Assembly (NCBI GenBank): GCA_027064745.1
Contig: JAMOPD010000117.1
Coordinates: 1 to 8,142 of the forward strand
Length of the DNA: 8,142 bases
Source: Thermococcaceae archaeon
Lineage (GTDB): Archaea; Methanobacteriota_B; Thermococci; Thermococcales; Thermococcaceae
Reading direction: 5' to 3'
Positions 1 to 6,164 of this stretch are shown in pieces. Position 1 is the first letter of the stretch, and each line of letters opens with the position of its first letter. The notes under the pieces were generated by a model. The model was not told the origin of the DNA, ran no database searches, and saw only the letters and a list, made by a program, of their open reading frames with translations. Made by a program: the position numbers and the translations under genes.

Positions 1-472
1 TTATTTCAGAACCATATATCCTGGGTATAACAAGGAGATCCCTTTCTCTTGAAAGTTTTATAACATCCTCGCTTTTATTGCCAAAAAACATTCTTGTACG
101 TACTTTAAGTCCTGCATTTTCAAGAGAAAGAGCAATTTTTTCAAGAAGCCTGCGACCTCTCTCCTCCGCTTTTGTCTTGAATTCTTTACTGGCCTCTTCC
201 CCAAGTGTTTGCCTTATCAAGGTGCACGCTTCTTCGCTCATTATGTAAACAACGGTTACCTCAGCATCTTCACATGCCGAAAGAGCCTCATATATCTCTT
301 TAGGGACTATTTTAACACTTCTATCTACTGGCATCAAGATGGATTTTATCACGGGCAATGAAATCTCCTCTTCTGTCAGAAAAAACTCTTTGTAACTTTT
401 TAGAATTTTTTCGTACCTGTTGCCAGCGATATGTTTAAATCTCCTGTTGATTATAGTGGAGAAGATGCTCAT
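1..472 (-). CDS. Universal stress protein (UspA)-like protein, 3' end missing
   Basis: This is the first 157 codons of a gene that continues past the left edge; the frame has no stop. The start is ATG at 472-470, with Shine-Dalgarno GAGGG at 483-479 six bases upstream. Residues about 44-150 look like a Usp alpha/beta nucleotide-binding fold: a first strand ILMPVD (45-50) with the Asp that normally contacts nucleotide, a strand VTVVYI (72-77), a long charged helix (93-120), a strand LKVRTRMFFG (122-131), and DLLVIP (145-150). The ATP-binding G-2x-G-9x-G(S/T) motif of the family would lie beyond the edge, so ATP binding cannot be judged. Residues 1-43 are a basic and aromatic extension ahead of the first strand that most stand-alone Usp proteins lack. 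No signal peptide or membrane helix is seen, so it should be cytoplasmic. It is transcribed divergently from the S16 protease gene. The fold call is fairly secure, but the physiological role is unknown. Confidence 0.8.
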   Translation of the reverse strand, partial: MSIFSTIINRRFKHIAGNRYEKILKSYKEFFLTEEEISLPVIKSILMPVDRSVKIVPKEIYEALSACEDAEVTVVYIMSEEACTLIRQTLGEEASKEFKTKAEERGRRLLEKIALSLENAGLKVRTRMFFGNKSEDVIKLSRERDLLVIPRIYGSEI

Positions 473-508
473 TGATATCCCTCAGTGCAAATAGTAGCTG
501 AAATGACC

Positions 509-516
509 TTTTAAAA
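509..516 (-). promoter_or_regulatory. Candidate TATA box of the usp-like gene
   Basis: TTTTAAAA lies about 40 bases upstream of the minus-strand ATG at 472. An archaeal transcript starting about 25 bases downstream would begin near 487-485, giving a leader of about 15 bases that holds the GAGGG ribosome site. The motif is self-complementary, so its direction is inferred from gene position. It is the best AT-rich element in the right place. Confidence 0.45.
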
Positions 517-527
517 TTTATCCTGAG

Positions 528-562
528 TTTATATAGAGGGGTGAACCATAAGAAATTTATAA
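528..562 (+). promoter_or_regulatory. Candidate promoter(s) of the S16 protease gene: two TATA-like boxes
   Basis: Two TATA-like elements precede the protease gene. TTTATATA at 528-535 would start RNA near 555 and give a leader of about 38 bases. ATTTATAA at 555-562, preceded by a purine-rich BRE-like AAGAAA (550-554 region), would start RNA near 580-582, just ahead of the Shine-Dalgarno site. The first has the better TATA match and the second the better BRE. Sequence alone does not decide between them, and both may be used. Confidence 0.5.
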
Positions 563-592
563 TGTGAAGAAAAGAGGCTTTTGGAGGTGAAA

Positions 593-2509
593 ATGATGAA
601 AAAACTGGTTCCGTTATTCTTCATGATACTCCTGATATCTCCGTTTGCAATAGCCCAGTGCCCGAGTGAAGGGCATACTGTTGTCATGAAGGCCCCGGCA
701 GTTTCAAGGACTTCTACAGGCGAATTAGTGGGTGTTGCTACAGATTTCATTATTACAGTAGCTCCTGGTAGTGGTCATGTCTATGTTGAAACATGGCCTC
801 TAGCCGAAGTTGATATGCAAGCTTCAGCCAGATTAGCGGCTGAGGTAGCTGGAAAGGTTCTCGGTGTTAATATGAGCAAATATGATGTGTTTATCCAAAT
901 AAAGGCTGATTCCCCCATAATAGGAGGTCCCTCTGCTGGGGGAACAATGACTGTAGGAATTATTGCTGCTTTAAAAGGATGGAAAATTAACCCCAAAGTT
1001 ATGATGACTGGAATGATAAACCCTGATGGTACGATTGGGCCGGTCGGTGGAATACTTGAAAAAGCTTCAGCTGCACATAGTGTTGGAGCAACTCTCTTTC
1101 TTATTCCTGAAGGACAGAGAATTCAAATGGTTCAACAGACTAAAAAGAAGGAGATTGGTGGAATAATCCAGATAACAACAACAAGTAAGCGGGTGGATGT
1201 GGCAGAGTATGCAAAAGAAAGATGGGGATTAGAGGTTAAGGAAATAGGAGACATCTATGATGCAGTCTTTTATTTCACTGGACATAAGATAGAAAGGCCA
1301 AAGGTTCCTGAAAACATTAAGATAAATACAGCATTCCTTAAGAAAGATGCAGAAGAAGACTACAAAAACACCACGGCATATTATGAAAAAGTTGAGAAAG
1401 AGCTTAAAGATAGTAGCGTTAGCTATGATACTTACACAACTCTCCAAGCAGCTCTGAAAGATGCTAAATCAATTTTAAATGAATCAAAAGCAAGTTTAGA
1501 TCAAGGCATGTATTACACAACGCTGAGCAAAGACTTTCAGGCAAGAATAGCTATAAGGCATGTTGAATGGCTTCTTATGGTTAGTCAAGGGAAGGACATG
1601 GAAAAGCTCTTGAATCAGGTGGATTCTGAGATCAAAGCTGATGAGGCTTCCATCTCAAACCTCACGATAAAAGGAACTACCATGTTACAGGCAATAGCCG
1701 CTGCAGAGGAAAGGATAGAGCAGGCAAAGAGCTTATTAAAAGATGCTCGTAAATATTACTACCAGAATGACTATTGGGATGCTGTCAGCAATGCAGCGTT
1801 TGCATATGAGCGGGCAAAAACCGCTGTCTTCTGGGCAAAGCTTGGCGAAAGATATGCTGCTGGAAATAAAATAGGTAGAGATGTTATTAAGGCTACTGCT
1901 CGGGAGTATATGGATAACACGAAGCTCGTTGTTACATATATTGAATCCATGTTCGGAAACATACTTAGGAACGACCTCTTAGATAAGCTGAACAATGCGG
2001 AGCAATACTATGAAGATGGCAAGTATTCTGCTGCTCTCTTCACGGCAATGGAGGCGAGAATAAGGTCGGAGGTTATCTTGGACACAATAGGAATCGACAA
2101 TCAAACTATACTTCAGAATAAGCTCCAAAGGATGAAGGATTCAGCAAAGGTTGCGATAGTAATGGCTCAAAGCAAAGGAGTTTATCCGGTACTGGCGATC
2201 GCATACTACGAATTCGCTGAGAGTTATGAAAAGAAGGGTGATATTCAGGATCTTGAAACTGCGATGATATTCTATCAGTATGCAAGAGAGACAGCTACTA
2301 TATTCTTAACACAGGTTAATTCTCCTAAGATTATAGAGAACATAACCAGTTCAGTGCCTCAGATCACAATTCCGAAAAGTAATAGCACTACATCCACAGA
2401 ACCCATAAACACAAACACGACGAGTACATCAAAAAGCTCAAGCTCGATCTGTGGGCCAGCTCTAATAGCAGTCCTTGTATTGATTCCACTCTTCTTCCGG
2501 AAGCATTAG
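593..2509 (+). CDS. Secreted, surface-anchored Lon-type (S16) serine protease with CGP-CTERM tail
   Basis: This 638-residue protein is a predicted exported peptidase. Residues 1-21 form a Sec signal peptide (Met-Met-Lys-Lys, hydrophobic core, A-I-A before Gln22). Residues about 25-215 are a Lon proteolytic domain. GPSAGG places the nucleophile at Ser114 and GGILEK places the general base at Lys157. The 43-residue spacing equals that of E. coli Lon Ser679/Lys722, and the intervening MTGMINPDGTIGPVGG matches the Lon pattern. There is no AAA+ module, so activity should not depend on ATP. Residues about 245-560 are helical, charged and coiled-coil-like. A Ser/Thr/Asn-rich linker with several N-glycosylation sequons (about 578-619) leads to a CGP-CTERM tail: Cys620-Gly-Pro, hydrophobic segment, terminal RKH. 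Such tails are associated with surface anchoring in Thermococcales. Start: GGAGGTGA at 583-590 precedes ATG593 and ATG596; 596 has the more usual spacing. The TTG at 581 overlaps the Shine-Dalgarno site and is rejected. It resembles the group annotated as archaeal S16-like serine proteases. Its substrate is unknown. Confidence 0.88.
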   Translation: MMKKLVPLFFMILLISPFAIAQCPSEGHTVVMKAPAVSRTSTGELVGVATDFIITVAPGSGHVYVETWPLAEVDMQASARLAAEVAGKVLGVNMSKYDVFIQIKADSPIIGGPSAGGTMTVGIIAALKGWKINPKVMMTGMINPDGTIGPVGGILEKASAAHSVGATLFLIPEGQRIQMVQQTKKKEIGGIIQITTTSKRVDVAEYAKERWGLEVKEIGDIYDAVFYFTGHKIERPKVPENIKINTAFLKKDAEEDYKNTTAYYEKVEKELKDSSVSYDTYTTLQAALKDAKSILNESKASLDQGMYYTTLSKDFQARIAIRHVEWLLMVSQGKDMEKLLNQVDSEIKADEASISNLTIKGTTMLQAIAAAEERIEQAKSLLKDARKYYYQNDYWDAVSNAAFAYERAKTAVFWAKLGERYAAGNKIGRDVIKATAREYMDNTKLVVTYIESMFGNILRNDLLDKLNNAEQYYEDGKYSAALFTAMEARIRSEVILDTIGIDNQTILQNKLQRMKDSAKVAIVMAQSKGVYPVLAIAYYEFAESYEKKGDIQDLETAMIFYQYARETATIFLTQVNSPKIIENITSSVPQITIPKSNSTTSTEPINTNTTSTSKSSSSICGPALIAVLVLIPLFFRKH

Positions 2510-2519
2510 CTTCCTTTTT
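2499..2519 (+). terminator. Hairpin plus T-tract terminator-like element of the S16 gene
   Basis: GGAAGC (2499-2504), loop ATTA (2505-2508) and GCTTCC (2509-2514) form a perfect 6-bp stem, followed at once by TTTTT (2515-2519). The stop codon TAG (2507-2509) sits in the loop and stem. Archaeal RNA polymerase ends mainly at T-tracts, so the T-run is probably the working part. The layout nevertheless resembles a bacterial intrinsic terminator. Only 11 bases separate the two convergent stop codons here. Confidence 0.6.
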
Positions 2520-2520
2520 A

Positions 2521-2847
2521 TTAACTTTTGAGCTCTGTTCTAACATCCTCATCCAGCAGGACAAATAATAGAAGTGCCGAGATAAGGGTCAGAGTGATTG
2601 CAGGCATCGATAATCCCAGCATGATCCAGAGAAGGCCGAAGAGAAAATCCAGCAGGGCTATATATGGGGAGAAAGTAATTACGGCTTCGTATCCCCTGTT
2701 TATTCCTATGGCAAAACCGAGATGAAAGATGCTGATTACGATAAAGCCTCCAAACATGAGAGGTTCCCTTACGCTAAGAACCGCAAGTCCGAGAAAATAT
2801 AGGGCAAGAAAGATGAAAGAAACAAGAACTATAGGCTTTGCTTTCAT
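2521..2847 (-). CDS. Small four-helix membrane protein, function unknown, coupled to the MFS gene
   Basis: I do not recognise this 108-residue protein. It begins Met-Lys-Ala-Lys and has about four predicted membrane helices (roughly residues 4-24, 30-49, 55-77 and 81-99), ending in a short acidic then basic tail, DEDVRTELKS. It has no signal peptidase site, metal motif or catalytic signature that I can see. The start is ATG 2847-2845, which overlaps the MFS stop TGA (2846-2844) in the arrangement ATGA. Reading frame and overlap both support this start; the same frame stays open further upstream inside the MFS gene, but that part is antisense to nothing and reads as shadow. GGAG within the last MFS codons (2854-2850) can serve as ribosome site. 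Translational coupling to the transporter suggests an accessory subunit or a partner in the same process, which is inference. It is the last gene of the minus-strand cluster. Confidence 0.85.
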   Translation of the reverse strand: MKAKPIVLVSFIFLALYFLGLAVLSVREPLMFGGFIVISIFHLGFAIGINRGYEAVITFSPYIALLDFLFGLLWIMLGLSMPAITLTLISALLLFVLLDEDVRTELKS

Positions 2848-4043
2848 TCTCCCAGTTCCTCCACAGGGAGCTTCATTCTCAGAGATATCAGCAACAGGAT
2901 TATTCCCAGCAGAGCCACGCTGAGGAATATCACCATACCAGCACTTACGCTTGAGACCAGTATAAACATTACATTTGGTGCCACTGCATTGGCGCTGTTG
3001 GAGAGGAGTCCCAAGGCAAAGCTGGCTTTTGGATAAATCTCCTCTGGATAAGCTGCCGGAGCTGTTGTCCAAAATGCAGGTCCGGTTCCCTGCACTATCC
3101 CTGTAATGGCTAGACCGATGAGAGCCAGAATATACTGATCTGAGGAGATTCCCTTCCACACTATGAAAAGTCCTATGAATGCCACCGCATAGGATATCAT
3201 CATGACGCTCACTATTGCCCTAAAGAGGCCTCTGTGGGATGGATTCTTAACTGAGAGACGGTAGCCGAGATATCCCATGATTATTGACCACAGTGCCATG
3301 GAGATTTCCAGAGCGGTGACAAGGTTGGCAACCTGAGAATCGGTGAAATTCGTGTGATGAAGTGTAAAGGAGCCTAGTGTGAAGATTATCCATAAGGCCG
3401 GAAAGAACGTGAAGCCAAAGACCCATGTGAATGGAAACTTCCATACACTGACGCCTGAGGTTGTTTTCTTTTCGTGGGGTATTTCAAAATCCTCAACCAC
3501 AAGCCACCAGATAGCAAGCACGAGATACATAATCCCAGCTGAGATCAAAAATACTTTCTCCACTGCAGGCCAGCCGGAACCTGCCGGGACAAACCATCTT
3601 GCGAATGTTATCCCATAAAGGCCTCCCCAGAATATTCCCGAAAGGATTATACCTTTGGCAAATGGCCTTTCTGCGAGGAACAGCCTTGCAACTTGAGTGC
3701 TGAATACGGCTATCAGTGCAACTATGAACCCTTGGAAGAACCTGAGGGCCACAACAATCCACCAATTGCTCATGAAGGGCAGTATGAACTGGGGTATGGC
3801 AGCAAAGCTAACTATAAGCGCCACACTCTTCTTGAAGGAACCCTTGAATATTCCTGTTCCACCGAGGAGGAAGGCAACGAACAGGCCTACAACAAATGCA
3901 TCCTGCTGATAGCTGAGTGCAGAGCCCTCTATCCCATAGTGTTCGATTACAAGCCCCTTGAACTTCTCCAGCATGTGCATGGTTCCAAATCCCGCAGCGA
4001 CTACAAACATGTCAAGGAGAACGGTAATCCACCTCTTCTCCAT
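2844..4043 (-). CDS. MFS family transporter, 12 predicted membrane helices
   Basis: This 399-residue protein has 12 hydrophobic segments in two groups of six, separated by a charged cytoplasmic loop near residues 185-200 (VEDFEIPHEKK), the standard major facilitator layout. Motif B is visible at the start of helix 4 (ALRFFQGF, Arg101, Gln104, Gly105). The loop between helices 2 and 3, where motif A (G-x-L-a-D-r-x-G-r) is expected, reads GGTGIFKGSFKKS at 61-73. It keeps glycines and basic residues but lacks the Asp. Asp11 in helix 1 could be a proton-coupling residue. The start is ATG 4043 with GAGGAG at 4059-4054 ten bases upstream, overlapping the stop of the preceding transporter gene. The gene lies 14 bases after that gene and overlaps the next one by four bases, so it is almost certainly part of the same transcript. 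The substrate cannot be assigned. An organic anion or amino-acid-derived product is possible given the aminotransferase upstream, but this is a guess. Confidence 0.9.
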   Translation of the reverse strand: MEKRWITVLLDMFVVAAGFGTMHMLEKFKGLVIEHYGIEGSALSYQQDAFVVGLFVAFLLGGTGIFKGSFKKSVALIVSFAAIPQFILPFMSNWWIVVALRFFQGFIVALIAVFSTQVARLFLAERPFAKGIILSGIFWGGLYGITFARWFVPAGSGWPAVEKVFLISAGIMYLVLAIWWLVVEDFEIPHEKKTTSGVSVWKFPFTWVFGFTFFPALWIIFTLGSFTLHHTNFTDSQVANLVTALEISMALWSIIMGYLGYRLSVKNPSHRGLFRAIVSVMMISYAVAFIGLFIVWKGISSDQYILALIGLAITGIVQGTGPAFWTTAPAAYPEEIYPKASFALGLLSNSANAVAPNVMFILVSSVSAGMVIFLSVALLGIILLLISLRMKLPVEELGE

Positions 4044-4057
4044 TTAACTCACACTCC

Positions 4058-4321
4058 TCAGACTTTTCCAGCGATCATGAGCACTCCAAAAACAATGAAA
4101 ATCACACCTGCGATTTTATGAATCATAGCAGTAGGGAGCATTTCTCCAAGTTTGTCCCCTATAAGGGCTCCTATTATGTTAACTGCAGCCAATCCTAAAA
4201 TCGCGCCAAAAAATGCAGTTTTCCATCCATATTTAGATGCAAATGCCATTGTGGCAATTTGAGTCTTGTCTCCAAGCTCAGCAAGAAAAATTGCAACAAA
4301 AATGGCAAGAATTTCTTCCAT
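4058..4321 (-). CDS. Half-size GDT1/TMEM165 (UPF0016) family cation transporter
   Basis: This 87-residue membrane protein carries one copy of the family signature E-x-G-D-K-T (Glu15, Gly17, Asp18, Lys19, Thr20) at the end of helix 1, followed by two more hydrophobic helices (about 33-53 and 62-85). Full-length GDT1 proteins contain two such repeats, and the conserved acidic residues line the cation path. A single-repeat protein would have to form a homodimer. Characterised relatives export Mn2+ or exchange Ca2+/Mn2+ for H+. Manganese export is therefore the likeliest role here, by family only. The start is uncertain: ATG 4321 lies seven bases after GGTGA (4334-4330), a normal spacing, whereas ATG 4327 (two residues longer) lies only one base after it. 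I prefer 4321. It follows the aminotransferase stop by about 13 bases, with the ribosome site abutting that stop, and precedes the MFS gene by 14 bases. Confidence 0.88.
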   Translation of the reverse strand: MEEILAIFVAIFLAELGDKTQIATMAFASKYGWKTAFFGAILGLAAVNIIGALIGDKLGEMLPTAMIHKIAGVIFIVFGVLMIAGKV

Positions 4322-4334
4322 TCTCATATCACCA

Positions 4335-5513
4335 TTAGATTTCTGAAAGTGCTTTTCTCATCCGCTCCATGGCATCTATCAGCTTTTCTCTACTGGTGGC
4401 ATAGCTTATCCTGACGTATCCTTCCCCTGCCTTTCCAAATGCAGTTCCGGGGATAACGACAACCCCTGCCTTCTCAAGAAGCCAGTTTGCAAAATCTTCA
4501 CTGCTCATGTCAAGCTCAGGATCAATCTTTGCAAATATGTAGAACGCTCCTTTGGGTTCGAATGCACTCATGTGTGGCATGTCCTTGAGGTATTTGAGAA
4601 CGAGCTTTCTCCTCTCGTTGTAGGTCTCCTTCATCTGATGGACTGCCTCCCAGCTCCTCTTATCCCGCAGAGCCGTTATTGCAGCTACCTGAATGAAAGA
4701 GGTAACGTTACCTATGACATACGCATGGAGCTTTATCATGTCACGTATAATCTGTTCTGGAGCGATTGCAAATCCCAAGCGCCATCCTGTCATGGCAAAG
4801 GTCTTGGAAAAGCTATTGGCGAGAACTGTATTGTCTGGAGCATATTTTATCATGGGGTAGTGTTTGGCCCCATCATACAGGAAGTGCTCATAGGGTTCAT
4901 CACTGAGAATGTAGATATTGTAATCCTCTGCTATATCCGCAATGGCCTTTACAGTCTCCTTACTCAAAACAGCACCTGTTGGGTTGTTTGGATAGTTAAT
5001 GACTATCATTCTTGTTCTCTTGGTTATTAGATCGACAAGCTCATCCGGGTCTATCTGAAACTCATTCTCTTCCCTGAGAGGAATTCTAATTATTCCTGCC
5101 TCTGCTATCTTTGCATCTTCAACATAGGATACAAAGGCTGGGTCTGGAATTATAACATCATCCCCTTTTTCGAGGAGGCTTTCAAATGCGAGATATGTGG
5201 CTTCATAAGCTCCTGCTGTGACAATAATGTTATTTGCATGGATATCGACTTTGTAGAACTCTCGGTAATAATCGGAAATTGCTTCCCTTACTTCAGGTAT
5301 CCCTGCATTTGGAGTGTAATGGGTATACCCTTCATCAAGAGCCTTTTTAGCGGCTTCTATTATGACATTTGGAGTGTTAAAATCGGGCTCTCCTATTCCA
5401 AGGGAAATGACGTCTTCCATTTTTGAGGCTTTTTCAAAAAGCTCTCTGATTTTTGAGCGTTGTATTAAATTTATTCTTCCTGCAAGAAAGTACTTATGTT
5501 TTCTATATTTCAT
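4335..5513 (-). CDS. PLP-dependent class I aminotransferase (aspartate/aromatic type)
   Basis: This 392-residue cytoplasmic enzyme transfers an amino group between an amino acid and a 2-oxo acid using pyridoxal phosphate. Visible landmarks are an N-terminal substrate segment ISLGIGEPDF (36-45), THYTPNAGIPEVR (64-76), YPNNPTG (174-180) with the cofactor-contacting Asn177, SDEPYEHF (204-211) with Asp205 and Tyr208, the Schiff-base Lys237 in NSFSKTF, and Arg368 in GYVRISYA, which should bind the substrate carboxylate. Length and motifs fit the archaeal I-gamma group, which includes aspartate, aromatic and alanine-type enzymes. Specificity cannot be read from sequence with confidence. It looks closer to a second Pyrococcus-type paralogue with a basic N-terminus (MKYRKHK) than to the characterised aromatic enzyme. 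The start is ATG 5513, because GGGGTGA (5525-5519) sits five bases upstream. ATG 5519 and 5531 overlap or precede that site. It heads the minus-strand cluster and probably has its own promoter. Confidence 0.93.
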   Translation of the reverse strand: MKYRKHKYFLAGRINLIQRSKIRELFEKASKMEDVISLGIGEPDFNTPNVIIEAAKKALDEGYTHYTPNAGIPEVREAISDYYREFYKVDIHANNIIVTAGAYEATYLAFESLLEKGDDVIIPDPAFVSYVEDAKIAEAGIIRIPLREENEFQIDPDELVDLITKRTRMIVINYPNNPTGAVLSKETVKAIADIAEDYNIYILSDEPYEHFLYDGAKHYPMIKYAPDNTVLANSFSKTFAMTGWRLGFAIAPEQIIRDMIKLHAYVIGNVTSFIQVAAITALRDKRSWEAVHQMKETYNERRKLVLKYLKDMPHMSAFEPKGAFYIFAKIDPELDMSSEDFANWLLEKAGVVVIPGTAFGKAGEGYVRISYATSREKLIDAMERMRKALSEI

Positions 5514-5551
5514 GAGCATCACCCCGGGCATTTAAGGGTGAAATAAATCTC

Positions 5552-5580
5552 TTATAAAGTTATCTGGAAAATTATATAGG
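5552..5580 (-). promoter_or_regulatory. Candidate promoter of the aminotransferase cluster
   Basis: On the minus strand two TATA-like elements lie between cgi121 and the aminotransferase: CTATATAAT (5579-5571) and TTTATAA (5558-5552). The second would place the RNA start near 5530 with a leader of about 17 bases, just holding the GGGGTGA ribosome site. The first would give about 35 bases. Their presence suggests the cluster can be transcribed independently of cgi121, although the 83-base gap does not exclude read-through. Confidence 0.5.
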
Positions 5581-5596
5581 AAAATCTTTGATATGG

Positions 5597-6019
5597 CTAC
5601 AAAACTTCAACTAAAGCTGCTTTTTCAAAAAGACTTTTCAGGTTTTCATCTTTGCATTCTCCTAAAGGCAGCTCTTTAAGCTTTAATTCATTTAGTAATT
5701 TCATCAGTTCTTCCTTGCATCTATCTCCATAAACTACCACAAAATTTTCTCCAGCCCGCACGCCATGTTCTTTAATTGCCTCATTTATCTGAAGTGTGCC
5801 AGCAAGCCTCAGCAGGATTTCTCCATTTACCATTTTCGCATGATTAGTACCTCTCTCAAATGCCCTTAATGCCAGCAGGGTTGCAAATACAACATGTTCC
5901 CAACATTTAGCATATAAAATTTGTAGATTTCCTCCTATTATGGGTATAACTTCGTTTGGATTGTCAATTTTAATTTTGGCTATACATAACGTGTGCTTTT
6001 CTGTTTTTAGGACTTTCAT
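5597..6019 (-). CDS. cgi121: KEOPS complex subunit Cgi121
   Basis: This 140-residue cytoplasmic protein belongs to the CGI121/TPRKB family. In KEOPS (Kae1, Bud32, Cgi121, Pcc1) it sits on the Bud32 kinase and, from published archaeal work, binds the CCA end of tRNA. The complex makes N6-threonylcarbamoyladenosine at tRNA position 37. Family features visible are the helix LLALRAFERG (48-57) and the conserved stretch EILLRLAGTLQINEAIKEHG (67-86), with the Leu/Ser-Gly-x-x-Gln-Ile-x-x-Ala-Ile core, followed by the strand NFVVVYG (92-98). Length is normal for the family. The start is ATG 6019 with GGTGAT at 6027-6022. No other KEOPS gene is in the window. It is transcribed divergently from the cdrS-ftsZ cluster and shares its upstream region, though a functional link is not implied. 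Four cysteines are present, with no obvious metal motif. Confidence 0.9.
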   Translation of the reverse strand: MKVLKTEKHTLCIAKIKIDNPNEVIPIIGGNLQILYAKCWEHVVFATLLALRAFERGTNHAKMVNGEILLRLAGTLQINEAIKEHGVRAGENFVVVYGDRCKEELMKLLNELKLKELPLGECKDENLKSLFEKAALVEVL

Positions 6020-6078
6020 GAATCACCACTAAACAGTGATGCAGGTTTTTATTTAAAACTTTGACTCTATGTTGATTT

Positions 6079-6089
6079 TTAAATACTTT
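6079..6089 (-). promoter_or_regulatory. Candidate BRE/TATA element of cgi121
   Basis: Read on the minus strand this is AAAGTATTTAA, the same 11 bases that lie upstream of the opposite gene at 6165-6175. RNA would start near 6058-6055, giving a leader of about 37 bases. A second AT-rich site, TTTTAAAT (6058-6051), is nearer the gene but leaves almost no room for a leader. Confidence 0.45.
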
Positions 6090-6132
6090 AAATTTTTTTG
6101 TATTATTGTTTAAAATAAATTTTTTTTTGAAA

Positions 6133-6157
6133 ATCATAATATCATAATATTAATATA
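6133..6157 (+). repeat. Tandem octamer plus AT palindrome upstream of the cdrS-like gene
   Basis: ATCATAAT occurs twice head to tail (6133-6140 and 6141-6148), and the second copy runs into the palindrome TAATATTA (6145-6152). The pair ends about 20 bases upstream of the proposed TATA box. RHH repressors commonly bind short tandem repeats of this size, so this is a candidate operator. The region is very AT-rich, so chance repetition is a real alternative. Confidence 0.45.
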
Positions 6158-6164
6158 ACAGCAA

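Noticed and set aside
1..3. TTA at the left edge read as the stop codon (TAA) of the first minus-strand gene
   Set aside because: That frame is broken by another stop at 60-58. The frame starting at ATG 472 is offset by one base and runs on past the edge.
593..2509. Reading the S16 protein as the membrane-bound archaeal LonB protease
   Set aside because: LonB has an AAA+ ATPase with Walker motifs ahead of the protease domain. Here the protease domain comes first after a signal peptide, and no Walker motif is present.
2848..3159. Upstream extension of the small membrane protein frame on the minus strand (to about 212 residues)
   Set aside because: The added 104 residues lie fully inside the MFS gene in another frame, are low in recognisable structure, and bypass the clear ATGA overlap start at 2847.
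3693..4121. 142-codon plus-strand open frame opposite the MFS gene
   Set aside because: It is antisense to a well-supported transporter gene, has no ribosome site or domain, and reads as a shadow of its codon pattern.
4572..5030. 152-codon plus-strand open frame opposite the aminotransferase
   Set aside because: It is antisense to a strongly conserved enzyme, the composition is unlike a folded protein, and no ribosome site is seen.
6022..6040. Imperfect inverted repeat ATCAC/GTGAT around the cgi121 ribosome site
   Set aside because: Only five bases per arm in a short span that includes the Shine-Dalgarno sequence itself; too likely by chance to list as an operator.
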